Source: Thalassia testudinum | Lineage: Eukaryota; Streptophyta; Magnoliopsida; Alismatales; Hydrocharitaceae | NCBI GenBank assembly: GCA_037157565.1 | Contig: JAZHRO010000026.1 | Location: 33,222,501-33,286,500 of the forward strand | Direction: 5' to 3' | DNA: 64,000 nucleotides | Shown here: positions 1 through 11,569 of the stretch, one piece after another | Numbering within the stretch: position 1 is the first letter of the stretch | Layout: the number at the start of each line of letters is the position of its first letter | Made by a program: the position numbers and the translations under genes | Notes under the pieces: model-generated | Databases searched by the model: none | Told to the model about the DNA's origin: nothing | Seen by the model: the letters and a program-made list of their open reading frames with translations, nothing else

Positions 1-310
1 CTTTTTGATGATGACAAAATCATAAATAATAATGCATAAAATCCTCCCCCTTTTTGACATTATCAAAAAGGTTTAATCGATTTTAAATTTCCTATAACTC
101 CCCCTTAAAACATGCTCTTCTATAATTGGGTTGAATTTCTTTTAACAAGAGTAATGTCCTCCCCCTTTTTGTAACAACAAGATAGCCATTATTTTTCTCC
201 CCCTTTCTAAAGGAAATATAGCTAACTTAACAAGATTTTCCCCTTAATGATTGACAAATAGCTCATAATTTTAACTCCCCCTATCTATATGCTAATAGAA
301 AGATAGGGTT
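1..310 (-). other. Multiple polypurine tracts of Cop1
   Basis: On the minus strand there are at least five tracts of the type AAAAAGGGGGAG, AAGGGGGAGT or GAAAGGGGGAG (plus-strand runs near 46-56, 101-107, 151-160, 199-206 and 275-283). Multiplied polypurine tracts upstream of the 3' LTR are a described Sirevirus trait. No coding frame is visible here. Confidence 0.65.
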
Positions 311-423
311 AAGGGATACCTCACCTACCACGGCCAATATAATGACCCAAATGGAGGTGGTGGATGCCACATTGGATGGGTCTCCCATCCATAGCTTGGA
401 GGCCCGAGCATCGGCATCGGTCT

Positions 424-2043
424 TCAGTCTGGCGGTCGACGTGTGACAGGTCCATCATTTGTTCGCCGTCTCGTCGGTCTTCTTGTCCTTCTCCTTGGTC
501 TACTCTTTGGTCCTCCCAACTCGAGTTGACAGTTCTTGAGCTTGTAGGTCCAATCTCTTGTATTATAGTCACCCTTGAAACCTACAAAATAAGATTCTAA
601 ATCTCTCCTCGGTATCCAAGTTAATTTGGATCTGGATCTGTTATCAGGTCTCCTTGATGGAGATCCTTTCTCAACCTTAGGGCTATATAAGTTATCTACC
701 TTATTTATCAAATTATTTGATTTCTCCCTAAGACATGTAAGTTCACCTTCAATAGCATGCATCTTGGTTTTTAAGCTAGAAATTTCTATTTTTAATTAGT
801 GTTTTCCTCAATCAACTTATTATTTTCATCGATAAGGTTATGATTTTTTAAGAATAAGTCATCATTTTTAAGACTAGCTTCTAGATTCTTAAGTTATTTT
901 TCTAACCTTTCATTTTCATTTTTAAGGAAACTAAGGTTCTTTTTAATATTTTTATTTTCTACCTTAAGTGATTTACTAAGCTCAAATAGTTCATCGAAAG
1001 CATCTTGTAAATCGGGATTTACCTCATTATCGCTATTGTTGCTGTCGATATCACTTCCATGGCCATGAAGCCCATGTAGGCGATTTCTTCTTCGGGGTTC
1101 TACTCTTCTTCCTCTGAGCTCGTGTTGTCCCAAGTTGCTTGGAACGCCTTCTTCTTAGACTTCTCCTTCTCCTTCTTCTTTTCCTTCTTGAGAAGAGGGC
1201 ACTCTGGTCGTAGATGTCCTTTCTCGTTGCAGTGGTAGCAACGTCTCAGGCTTTCCTTCTTCTCCTTTTCTTTCTTTGATTCCCTACAAAACTTTGAAAA
1301 TTTCTTAAGTAAAATTTTAAAGTCTTTGTCGTCAGAACTTACCTTGCTATCTGATGCAGCTTTGAAGGGGAGGGTCTTCTTTGGTTTTGGCTCCAGTGTA
1401 TCCTTCTTCTTCTGCTTCAGCTTTGTCTCGTAGGCCATTAGATTGCCTAGGAGATCTTCCATGTTGAGCTCCTCCATCTTGTTCACCTCCTCGATGGCGG
1501 TGACCTTCTGCTCCCATTTTGGTCCAAGGGAACAGAGTAGCTTTCCTGGAAGCTCCCCCTTGATAAAGGTCTTACCTAAGGCTTTTAAACTATTTACATT
1601 GAGAGTGAACCTAGTGTTCATCTCACTTAGAGATTTGTTAGACTTCATTGAAAAAGACTCAAATTCTTGAGAAAGTAAATTTATTTTAGAAGTCTTTACC
1701 TTTGAGGTACCTTTGTGAGTTACCTCGAGTGTGTGTCAAATCTCGTATGCGGTGGCACATTGCGAGATTCTGTTGAACTCCTCCGGGCTCAAAGCGCAAT
1801 ATAATGCGTTCATTGTTTTTGCGTTTAGAGAGATCTCCTGGATCTGTTGTTGCGAGTAGCTCCTGCGGGTTTATCTGGGATGCCAAACGGCGTCTCGCAC
1901 CTGTCCCAAATCATGAAGTCATTAGCTTGAAGACAAGTCTTCATCCGCATCTTCCAGTAGGGGTAGTTGCTCTTGTCGAAGAACAACGGACGGGTCATAG
2001 ACTGCCCCTCGGAAATCCTGCTCGCGGAGTTGCTTCCCTCCAT
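424..2043 (-). pseudogene. Cop1 gag (DUF4219, UBN2, CCHC zinc knuckle), broken
   Basis: Capsid/nucleocapsid protein of a copia element. The start ATG at 2043 opens a DUF4219-type segment (FFDKSNYPYWKMRMK) down to about 1825. A frameshift there leads into a UBN2-like region (about 1822-1380) with one TGA at about 1740 where related proteins have Trp. A Lys-rich linker and a CCHC knuckle follow (CYHCNEKGHLRPEC, about 1240-1199). Two further fragments in other frames (1133-894, Leu/Lys coiled-coil-like; 762-424, Arg/Lys-rich and basic) make up the C-terminal part. At least three frameshifts mean no full protein can be made. The region after it holds no pol domain. Confidence 0.8.
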
Positions 2044-2083
2044 GATCTTCTTGATGGGTGTTACTTCGATCTTGCAAGAACCT

Positions 2084-2095
2084 GCTCTGATACCA
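2084..2095 (-). other. Primer binding site, tRNA-iMet
   Basis: Minus-strand TGGTATCAGAGC, the standard plant copia primer site complementary to initiator methionine tRNA. It lies three bases inside the LTR end and about 40 bases upstream of the gag ATG. Confidence 0.85.
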
Positions 2096-2755
2096 AATGT
2101 AATTCATTGGTTGGAGGGAGTGAGATATGCGTGATGTAATAAAAGGAAATTACGGAATTAAAATAGACAATCTCACAAAATGAACAATCACACAATGGGC
2201 ACAAGAATTTTTAGGTGGAAACCCAAACCGGGTGAAAACCACCACCTAACCCTCTCGAGTTAGGATTTCCTGATTGACCTAGTCGATCAAATCTACTAAA
2301 CTCAGTCACTTAAACAAAGGTGACTGAACTTCAATTACATCCACACTACTTAGACTGAGGGTAGTGTTCCTCAACACCCCTTCTCTTCACAAGAATGAAT
2401 TTGTCTCGCAAAGGAGATGGGAATTTGCAAAGCCAATACCCAACCAAAGATAATATAAAGTACAAAAATCCTATAGAGCCTCAAATATTTAATGCTAGCT
2501 TCTATAGGAGTTAGGAAACTTCCCCTTGGTGGAAGTGCATCGATGTGACGACGCGAGTGCGTGAACCACGTAGCAGTGCTTTGTCACTCTTGTAATCGCA
2601 GAGGGAGAGCGGGTGCGCAAAGCGATGAAGCTCTCTAGATATGAAACAGATGCTTGGAGAGCTAGAGCTTCAACTGCTTCTCTTGGACATAAAAGATGTG
2701 GAAAGAAGTTTGCTTAGTGTGTCTTGGTGTTTCTTACAAGCCAAGGGATCCTCCT

Positions 2756-2765
2756 CTATTTATAG
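2756..2765 (-). promoter_or_regulatory. TATA box of the Cop1 LTR
   Basis: Minus-strand CTATAAATAG, about 1.06 kb from the LTR start and 0.66 kb from its end. This is a plausible core promoter marking the U3/R transition. Confidence 0.6.
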
Positions 2766-2875
2766 AGGCCCTAGGAAGGCTTTGGAAGGCCTCAGAATGC
2801 TTCCATAGCCGTTGGGTGCAAAGCTAAAGAGAATCAGGCTGTAGTCAGAATTAATCATGATTTTGACAGGGTCAT

Positions 2876-3430
2876 CAGATGTCTGGTCCTGGCATCAGAC
2901 ATCTGGAAAATCCATTTAAGATGTTTGGGAACTAAGTTAGACGTCTGATTTTAGGCGGGTTTCCTTCCTAACTTGAATCAGACCTAATAGGGTTCTAGTG
3001 AAAGTCCATCAGACGACACATAGGACGTCTGGCACAAGGTTTGGACGTCTGGAAACCTATTTGTTCTCTGGAAATGGATTCCCAACGAGTCTAACGGCTA
3101 TAAAATCTTTGAAGGAAGATTTTGGGTCAATCGAGGCAAAACGGTCATGTATCAGACGTCTGGGGTCCTTTACGGAAGTTTAATATAAGGCTAACGGTCA
3201 ATTCCTCAACGTTTGCGAAGGAAGACAACGGTCCACTAATTGGACGGCTGGCAAAAGCATCAGATGTCCCTTAAGACGTCTGGACTAAGGTCTGGACGTC
3301 TTATTTCATTAGACAGAACTAACTAAATCTAGCCTAAATAATCAGACATCTGAGTCAACAGTCAGACGTCTTAAAAGTTTTTATCAGACGTTTGAAATTC
3401 ATATTAGACATCTGAAAAGGCTGTCTGATC
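2876..3430. promoter_or_regulatory. Array of AGACGTCT-like palindromes in Cop1 U3
   Basis: At least a dozen variants of CAGACGTCTGG (cagatgtctgg, agacatctgg, ggacgtctgg and similar) are scattered through 550 bases just upstream of the TATA box. The GACGTC core is a known class of plant bZIP site. An enhancer role is inferred. Conserved CpG-containing palindromes in LTRs are known for Sireviruses. Confidence 0.6.
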
Positions 3431-3824
3431 CCTATTTTGGTTTTCTAAGTTCTCTATGGAAAACCTAAGTATCCTAGGGTAGTGCAGGTGTTCCTAGGAC
3501 TACTTTAAGGATCCTTTGAGGCTCTTTAACAGATATTCTAAGAAATAAAAAGAGCAAGAATATAATGACAAAAGTACATAGAAAAAGATAAACAGAAATC
3601 TATCCTATTCTTCTTGTCCTTCCATCTTTAAGCTTTCGCTCCTCGCGAAGCTCCTTCGCCTTTGTCCAGCTCCTCCAATCCACCATGGATACGAGCTAGA
3701 ACTTCGTTTAAACACTTGTCTCTATTTGCGATTTGACCTGAAAACTAGAACTCAAATGCAAATGTTAAAAGGCACGTGTTTTGTTATTATCAAAATAAAT
3801 GATCGTGGTGCTCTAGCACCAACA

Positions 3825-4498
3825 CAAAATGCCCCCACTGCTTGCAACTATAAAAGGAGACCCCCTCCATACGAATTTATCATCCCTTCCTTCTTTTCTT
3901 TCCCTCTCCAAAGCTCAAGAGAAGCTTGTCCCACACTTGGGATGCTCCTCAAGCGATAAAATCAATTTTTCGCCCCCATTCCGGAAGCGGATCCCGCAAC
4001 GACAACGATGTGTTGCCTCGTTCTTGTTCCTCCTGCTTCGACCTCCTTATTCCCGCTCCGTTCCTCGTCTTCTAGGCGTTGCCTCGTCCGGCTCATCCTT
4101 CAAGAGATCGTCGAGGAGGATAACTTCTCTTTCCCATTCCTTTTTCCTGCTTTCTAGAGTAGAATTTTCCTACTTTCTAGTTGTAATAGTTTTCCAGCTT
4201 TCTAGTGTAATTTCTCGCTTTCTTAGTTGTACAAACATTTTGCAACTTCAAGTGGATTTCTTCTCTCTCTCTCTGATTATTTATATTGATTCTATTGTAT
4301 TGTAATTACTCCGCTCTTTAAATAAAAAAATATATATATATAATTGCAAATTTTGGTCTACATAGCCTCCCTGAGTTCGACCTAGGATTTCTATTCCGGT
4401 ATAAATTTTATTTGTTGAACCCGAGTTCTTCGCTATTCAAACTATTACGATAGGTTTTCAAGACCAAATCCGATAGCGTAGTCCTCTGACGTTCAACA
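3825..4498 (+). repeat. 5' LTR remnant of Ath1
   Basis: Aligns by eye with 13775-14373: a TATA region (about 3846), the CCCCCATTCCGGAAGC stretch, a (TA)n run at 4330-4341 and the U5 block CTCCCTGAGTTCGACC at about 4367-4382. It ends GTTCAACA at 4498. Roughly the first 980 bases expected from the 3' copy are cut off by Cop1. Confidence 0.8.
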
Positions 4499-4501
4499 TT
4501 T

Positions 4502-4526
4502 TGGCACCATTGCCAGGGAGGCAACG
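4502..4526 (+). other. Primer binding site of Ath1 (tRNA-Asp type) with hairpin
   Basis: TGGCACCATTGCCAGGG (4502-4518) matches the complement of the plant tRNA-Asp 3' end with about three mismatches. It overlaps an inverted repeat: TTGCC (4510-4514), loop AGGGA, GGCAA (4520-4524). The same hairpin occurs in all five Athila-like elements here. Confidence 0.75.
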
Positions 4527-5836
4527 ATTTTTCGATCTTCTTTTCGCATTTCACGCACTTTGCTGTCTTCTAACTTGCTTTCTCTTGTGTCTATTGTATT
4601 GCAGATACCTCTATCAGGAAATCGTCAAGCGGTAGATTGGAGTAAAGTGCAGTTGAAGACGACTATAAGTGCTCCCCATTCTTTCCCCTTCCATAGATTT
4701 CATTTCGTTACATTAAATTCAAATTCCAATTAACTTAGATATTTGCATAAATCCTAGGATTTGTTTGGTTGTTTGGATTTCCACTCACATTCACATTTCA
4801 CCCTCGCTTATATAAAAAAGAAATAAAAAGATAAATTTTGTGGGGTAATTTTCAACATACACACAACATACACCCACATTCAAATCACTTAACCTACTTG
4901 ATTTTCTTCTACCCAACTGGATTCTGATCTATAGAATCGGTACACACAAATCAACACATAAAAGAGTAGAAATCATTCTAGGTTAATCATTTTTGTGTGC
5001 CTAACCCAGTGGTGCAATTGTGGCCAATTGTTTGAGTTGTTTGGGCTGCACCACTCAACCTAAAATCAACTCACCAAGTAGCTTCCTCTTAGGATTTTCA
5101 ATCTAGGTTCATACTAGGCTCTCCACTTTATTTCTGATTTTTAAAGGAAAGCAATCTTCACCCATGCTTGGAAACCTGGTTTGCCTCAAACTTGATTGAA
5201 ATCAACCTAATTATAAACCCTAAAAGCTACTTAAGCAAGATTTGAACATTAAAATCTACTCATCACAAATAATCTTGCTTGAAAACCCTGATTGTGTATG
5301 CACTTACACTTATTCAATCAACCATTAAGGGCACAACCCATTTTAAGGGCCCATCACATTTCATAAGCACTACAATCCCAGGCCTCAATAAAATCGAGTA
5401 GACGTTGGCCTTAAGGATTGATTTGCTCTTTAGGGCCTAGTCTGAGATTGTTTACGATTAACCTACTTGTACTGATCAATCTGATGTCTAGCTAGGGGAG
5501 TAGCATCAAAAGACCGTGGCTGGGGGGTACACTAGGAACCGAAGGTGCAAGCCGAAGGAAGAACCTTCTCCCCAGTCCCTCCTTCTAACTGGTTGGATTG
5601 AGCTGACACAAGTAGAGTAAATCATTTATAATCTTAAGGCGGGTTCTGGGAGTCTATAGATCCTTAGGCAACCCCACTTAAGGACAGGCTTGTTTTGTTG
5701 TGCTGCAGGGTTCTTATCCCCAGTCCTTTCGACCTTTTCCTAGTTTATGCTGGGAAGAAGGTCATTGAATCCCCGATTAGAAGGACCATTAGAGTATTCC
5801 AGGAGGTGTAGATTAGATTTTGGCCAAATCAATCCC
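4527..5836 (+). other. Ath1 untranslated leader
   Basis: About 1.3 kb with no sustained coding frame, as is usual between primer site and gag in this lineage. It contains a 9-base inverted repeat (AGTGGTGCA at 5008-5016, TGCACCACT at 5047-5055). At 5531-5572 there is a block (GGAACCGAAGGTGCAAGCC) that recurs in the NA2 leader. Confidence 0.6.
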
Positions 5837-7560
5837 ATGGTCGATCAACAGCCTCCTCTGCCTCGGGATCCACAGGAGGAATTTTGAAGGCAACTAGAAC
5901 GAATGCAGAGAATGCAAGAATGGTTCCATAGAATGCAGGGTGCTCAGCCCTTGAAGGATTTTTATGATCCTTCAAATTACTGGGAATGTCCCGACGTCTA
6001 GATTCCTGTCGGAGATGTAGAAATCATGCCGCAGGTGTTAAGCTTGATTAAACATTACCATGGGCTTGGCTTTGAAGACTCGTTTTAACACTTGGAGGAC
6101 TTGAACTCTTTGGTCCAGACCACTATGGTGTGAAACGTGAATGAGGAGCAAATGATCATGAGGCTCTTTCACCACTCTCTTAGGGATAAAGCCACTCATT
6201 GGTACAGGACTATAAGAAGACCAATTGCAACTTGGAATGAGTTGAAATCGACCTTTTTGAAGAAATTCTTCCCTGTCGGACGTACCAATGCTTTGAGACG
6301 AGCAATCACTACCTTCACCCAGCGGCCGGGGGAGCAGTTTCATGTGGCCTGGGAGCTATTCTAAGACCTATTGCAGAAGTGTCCACACCACGAGGTGCCG
6401 AAATGCAACTCGTGCAGATCTTCTACCACGAGTTGATTGAGCAACTCAGAAATCATGTGTACGCTTCTTGCGGAGGCAATTTCCTCAACAAAGATGCAGA
6501 TAGCGTGCATGATTTGTTTGAGGAAATGAGAGAGAATTTGATCAATCATGCCTCCATCGAATGTTAATGAAGTCCACGACTCTCATTCGATATGAAATTG
6601 ATTTGTAATAAACTTGATAAGGTGGACTTAGTTGCTAAGAGAATGGAGTGGATGACTGGAAATTCAATGAATAACTCTTGATCCACTCAATCCCAGAATT
6701 CGGGATTCCATTCGTCGGAAGCTCCTTCTGGACAGGAGTTCGTTAATCAACTTGATGCGGCTCAACCTGCGAGCTAGCATTATTTGGAACCCCACGGGTT
6801 CCAAACTGGGGCCTTTGATCCCAGTTTCTCTGATCCTTCCCTCTCTTTCTCTCCATCCTCACCCTATGAGGATGTTTGTGCTGTACAGGAGAATGTTAGA
6901 TCCAACCCCTACTCCAATGCTTATAATCCGGGTTGGAGAAACCACCCTAACTTCTCCTGGAAAAACCTGGGGCAGCAGACCCAATTCCGACCCAGCAACT
7001 ATGCTATGCAACGACCAATGGGTTAGGGTCATGTTTATACTCAGTTGCCCCCAAATCAGGTGAATCAGCCAGCTTGGAATGCCCGTCAACCCGTAGGGTA
7101 GGCTGATTTGAACTGACAAATGGTAGAGATGTAAGGATCCATGCTCCAGTGCATGCAGCAAATGAAAACCTCGCTAGACAACTTGCAAACCGGGCTCATA
7201 GCTAACTCTCATCAACCCGGATCTCTACCATCCCAACTCATACCCAACCCACGAAATATCCTGAATTTGGGTAATCAAGCCCATGGGTACAGAAATCAGA
7301 GGGACCTACACACACATTCTTAGGTGGTTGAGCAGGGTCCTTCCTCTTCTTCTTCTTCTTTTGCAAATCAACAATTCTTCGCTAATGAAGCCCCTCCAAT
7401 CTTTCCTAACCCTCCCTAAGACCTAAACTCATATGCATCTGCAAATTTTGTTACCTTGAGGAGTGGTAAACAAACTCAGGATCCACAACCACACTATTCT
7501 GATTTACCGAATCCTGAAGACCCTGCAGAGAGAAAGGAGAACTCTAGAGAATAAATCAAG
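5837..7560 (+). pseudogene. Ath1 gag, broken
   Basis: Capsid protein. An ATG at 5837 (MVDQQPPLPRDPQ) is in frame with the Retrotrans_gag-like core at 6137-6364 (LFHHSLRDKATHWY, then FLKKFFPVGRT) but is separated from it by several stops. A TAA at 6361 and a frameshift lead to the second half at 6379-6567 (IFYHELIEQLRNHVYASCGGNF). A Pro/Asn-rich tail (6780-7560, with NPGWRNHPNFSW) continues in changing frames. No CCHC zinc knuckle could be found. The sequence is related to the gag of Ath2 and Ath3, so assignment is firm although the gene is dead. Confidence 0.8.
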
Positions 7561-10500
7561 GCTTAGGAACCTGATTCCAAAGATCCGACTCATGTTCCTT
7601 TTCCTGAAGCCTTGATCAGATCAAGGAAGAAGAAGTCTGTTGATAGTAATGAGGAGCTTCTAAATATTTTCAAGAATGTCAAGATCAATATCCCGCTCCT
7701 CGATGCTATCAAGCATATATTGGCTTACGTGAGATTTTTAAAGGATTTATGTACACAGAAGCGTAAGTCAAGAGAATTTGTTCCGAGGAAGGTGGTACTC
7801 TCCGAGCAGGCTAGTTCTGTTTTCTTGCATCACCTCCCTCAGAAAAAGAGAGATCCAGGTGTTCCATTGATTTCTTGTGTCATCGGAGATTACACTTTTG
7901 ATAGGGCACTGCTGGATCTAGCTGCATCCATCAACCTAATTCCAACTTCTCTTTACGAGAAGTTTGGATTAGGTGAACTTCGGCCGACTTTAGTAACGGT
8001 GCAGTTAGCGTATCGTTCAGTCACAAATCTGCAAGGCATTATTGAAGATGTTTTTGTTAAGGTTAAGAATTTCTATTTTCCTATAGTTTTCCTTGTCTTT
8101 GACATGGATGTACCTGAAAATCTGAGGAACACGCCCATCATTCTGGGGCATTCATTCTTGGCTACCGCTAAGGCCAACATTAACTGTGAAAGCGGTAGCA
8201 TGGAAATCACATTTGGGGATCAACGAATGAAATTGAATATTTTTAAGGTGATTAATAAATTTGAGGATTGTGGATTTATCGAGGAACTTGAGGATGACAA
8301 TGTGAATATTGAAACTTGTATGATGGTTTCTGTATTTGAAAGTTCCTCCTTTGATGATGAATTGGACCCGCAACCCTCTATGGCAGACCCGCCATCTTTT
8401 GAAGAGGTTATTGATTTTGTTCACTCTCAACCTTTTCCTCTTGATGAGTCATCAGCATCTTCCTTACCTTCAATCATCAGCCCGCCCTAGCTTGAACTGA
8501 AACAAATGCCTGAGAATATGAAATATCAGTTTTTAGGACCACACAAGACACTCCTTGTGATTATCAGTGCTAAATTAACAAAGGAGCAGGAGATTAAACT
8601 GATTAAGGTCCTGAGGGAACACAAGGAGGCAATTGGTTAGACCATTCATGACCTTAGGGGGATCGAGCCATCTTACTGCAATCATAGAATATTTTTGGAA
8701 GATGGATCCCACCCTTCTTGCTAGATGCAAAGGAAATTAAATCGAAATATGCGAGAAGTGGTCAAGAAGGAGATTATTAAGTGGCTCGATGCAGGAATCA
8801 TTTATCCAATCTCTGATAGTCCTTGGGTAAGTCCTATGCAGATTGTTCCGAAGAAAGTCGGGATTATCGTTGTGACTAATGAGAAAGGAGAATTTGTCAC
8901 AACTCGTTCAGATTCCTCTTGGAGGGTTTGTATTGATTACAGGAAGCTGAACACGGCCACGAAAAAGGATCATTTCCCTTTGCCTTTCATTGATCAAATC
9001 TTAGAAAGATTAGCCGGGTAGAAGTACTTCTATTTTCCTGATGGCAACTCGGGATACAACCAAGTTCCTATCCATCTCGAGGATCAGGAAAAAACTACTT
9101 TCACCTATCCCTACGGAACCTTTACTTTCCGTAGGATGTCATTCAATTTATGCAATGCACCTGCGACTTTTCAAAGGTGTATGCTGGCCATATTCTTTGA
9201 CATGGTGGGAGAGTTTATGGAAGTCTTCATGGACAATTTCGCTATTTTTGGAGAATCGTTTGACTCTTGTCTAGCTAATCTTGAAATGATTCTTAAACAA
9301 TGCATCAAAACAAGATTGGTCCTTAGCTGGGAAAAGAGTCATTTCATGACACAAGAAGGCATCGTCTTATGTCATGTAATCTCTGAACGGGGAATTGAAG
9401 TGGATAAAGCTAAGGTTGATGCTATCACTAAACTTCCTCCTCTTACATCTGTTAAACAAATTCGATCATTTCTTAGTCATGTGGGATTCCACAGAAGATT
9501 CATCAAGGACTTTTCGAAGGTTGCTCGTCCTCTGAGTAATCTTCTCGCCAAAGAAACGTCGTTTGATTTTGACGAATCATGTCGTAAGGCATTTGATTTT
9601 CTTAAAATGGCAATCACTTGTGCTCCGGTGTTGCAACCACCGGTTTGGACAGCTCCTTTTGAGATCATGATCGACGCTTCTGATTACGTGGTCAGGGCTG
9701 TTTTGGGTCAGAAAGTTGACAGGAAGCCCTCTGTCATCTACTACGCTAGTAAAACTCTGGACGAGGCCCAGAGGAATTACACTATTACTGAGAAGGAATT
9801 ACTAGCCGTAGTATTTGCTTTGGAGAAATTTAGGGATTATCTCTTAGGGTCTCATGTCATTATTTATACCGACCACTCGGCCTTGAGACATCTCTTGGCC
9901 AAAAAGGATGTCAAACCATGGCTTATTTGTTTGATTCTTCTACTTCAAGAATTTGATCTTGAAATCAAGGATAAATCCAGGGTACAGAATGTGGTGGCAG
10001 ATCATTTGTCAAGACTTCTGAGTGATTCTTCTCATCTAGACATCTCGATTGTGATACTTTTCCGGATGAAACCATCCTTACAGTTTCAAGCATCCAAACC
10101 CCGTGGTTTGCTGACATTGTTAATTATTTGGCCGTTGGTCAAATCCCCCAGGATTGACCAAGCAACAATGGGATAGACTCAAATCTAAGGCCAAATATTA
10201 CTTCTGGGAGGACCCTGAACTGTACCGCATTGGCTTTGATCAGATTATTCGCCGATGTGTTCTAGAGAACAAATTCAACAGTATACTCGAGTTCTGCCAT
10301 GCATCTACGTGTGGTGGACACTTCTTCGGGAAAAAGACGGCTGCAAAAATTTTGTAATCTGGATTCTATTGGCCATCTTTATTCAAGGATGCCCAGGATT
10401 TCTCAAGGTCGTGCTCCCGATGCCAGGCACTCGGGAGCGTAACTAAGAGAGATATGATGCCCCTAAACCCAATTCTTCCTGTCAAAATCTTCGACGTTTG

Positions 10501-11569
10501 GGGCATCGATTTCATGGGACTCTTTCTCCCTTCATTTGGACATCAATACATTATTGTCACTGTTGATTACGTGTCCAAATGGATTGAGGCGATTACCACC
10601 CGAACCAATGACCACAAGGTGGTCATCCATTTTGTCAAGAAGAACATCTTCAACAGGTTTGGGATTTTGAGGGCCATCATCAGTGATGGTGGCACTCATT
10701 TCACTAATGCCCAGTTCTGTAATTTGTTGGCTAAATACGGGGTTAATCATCGAATCTCCACACCTTATCATCCCCAGATGAATGGACAGGCCGAGATCTC
10801 AAATTGGGAGATCAAGAATATTCAATAGAAAACGGTTAGGCCTGATTGCAAAGACTGGACTCAAAAGCTTGAGGACGCTCTTTGGGCCTACCGTACGACG
10901 TATAAAATGCCCATCGGCATGTGTCTATTTCATCTGGTATATGGAAAGGCGTGTCATTTACCCGTAGAGATTGAACATATGGCATTCTGGGCAATCAAGC
11001 AGTGCAATCTAGATCTGAGTTTAACCGGGAAGACCAGGAAACTCCAACTATCTGAGTTGGAGGAGCTTAGAAATGATGCATATGAGAATGCCAAGATCTA
11101 CAAGGCTCGGACCAAAGCTCTACATGACCAATTGATTTCCCGCAAGAGCTTTGAGCTGAACCAGAAGGTTTGGTTATTCGATTCTCAACTTAAGCTCTTT
11201 CCCGGCAAACTTAGGTCAAAATGGAACGGCCCATTCATTATCAACCAGCTTTTTTTAAATGGAGTCGTTCAGATCTCTGACCTGAAGATGGGTAATTCAT
11301 TCAAAGTCAATGGTCAATGTCTAAAGCCTGTTATTGACCGTACTCTCCAGAACCGTCTCAGACACGGTTACTCTAGCCATGTTGTGACTTCTTTGGTTGG
11401 ACTTCACCTAGTTGACGACATTAAGCTCAGCAGTTGTACATATGACTCAGAGTTGACTCGAGCTTCATATTCAGGTGATATCTTCCGTACTCTACCCTTC
11501 CTTTCATGTCTCTTTTTCTCAATGTGGACATTGCATCAGCTAGGCATGGGAGGGTGGATTCATTTTTGA
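7561..11569 (+). pseudogene. Ath1 pol: protease, RT, RNase H, integrase, broken
   Basis: Polyprotein that would copy and integrate the element. One frame runs from about 7561 to about 10060. The retropepsin core is LDLAASINLIP (about 7912), where the usual Gly after Leu is Ala. The RT begins near 8725 (WLDAGIIYPISDSPWVSP) with [11 protein letters not shown] at 9151-9184. At 9226-9240 the catalytic FMDD is FMDN. RNase H is at about 9660-10015 ([15 protein letters not shown], ending [10 protein letters not shown]). Nonsense codons are TAG at 8488, 8638, 8722 and 9019. After a frameshift near 10060, integrase runs in another frame from 10154: HHCC finger, GIDFMG (10503), SDGGTHF (10682) and the NGQAE glutamate, with stops at 10355 and 10826. 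It ends at 11569. Not functional. Confidence 0.88.
11520..11555 (+). other. Hairpin-polypurine module 1 of Ath1
   Basis: Inverted repeat CAATG-TGGA-CATTG (11520-11533), then TAGGCATGGGAGGG. It lies at the very end of the integrase frame, 1.24 kb before the 3' LTR. Counterparts exist in NA1, NA2, Ath2 and Ath3. Confidence 0.65.

Larger units (their letters stand above)
1..3824 (-). mobile_element. Cop1: Sirevirus-like Ty1/copia element, partial, no pol seen
   Basis: Read on the minus strand, this is an LTR (3824 to 2099), a tRNA-iMet primer site, a broken gag and then a polypurine-rich non-coding stretch that runs off the window. The gag carries the DUF4219/UBN2 and CCHC domains typical of plant copia elements. 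Several GGGGGAG tracts after the gag resemble the multiple polypurine tracts reported for the Sirevirus lineage. No integrase, reverse transcriptase or RNase H is visible between gag and the tracts, so this looks like a gag-only deletion derivative. The element lies in the 5' LTR of Ath1: the Ath1 sequence starts immediately at 3825. The other LTR and the second target-site copy are outside the window. Confidence 0.8.
2099..3824 (-). repeat. 5' LTR of Cop1
   Basis: On the minus strand it begins TGTTGGTGCTAGAGCACC at 3824 and ends in ACA at 2099, three bases before the primer site. It has a TATA box and, upstream of it, a dense array of AGACGTCT-like palindromes. The right edge is supported because the next base belongs to the Ath1 LTR (compare 13780 onward). 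The partner LTR is not in the window, so its age cannot be judged. Confidence 0.8.
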
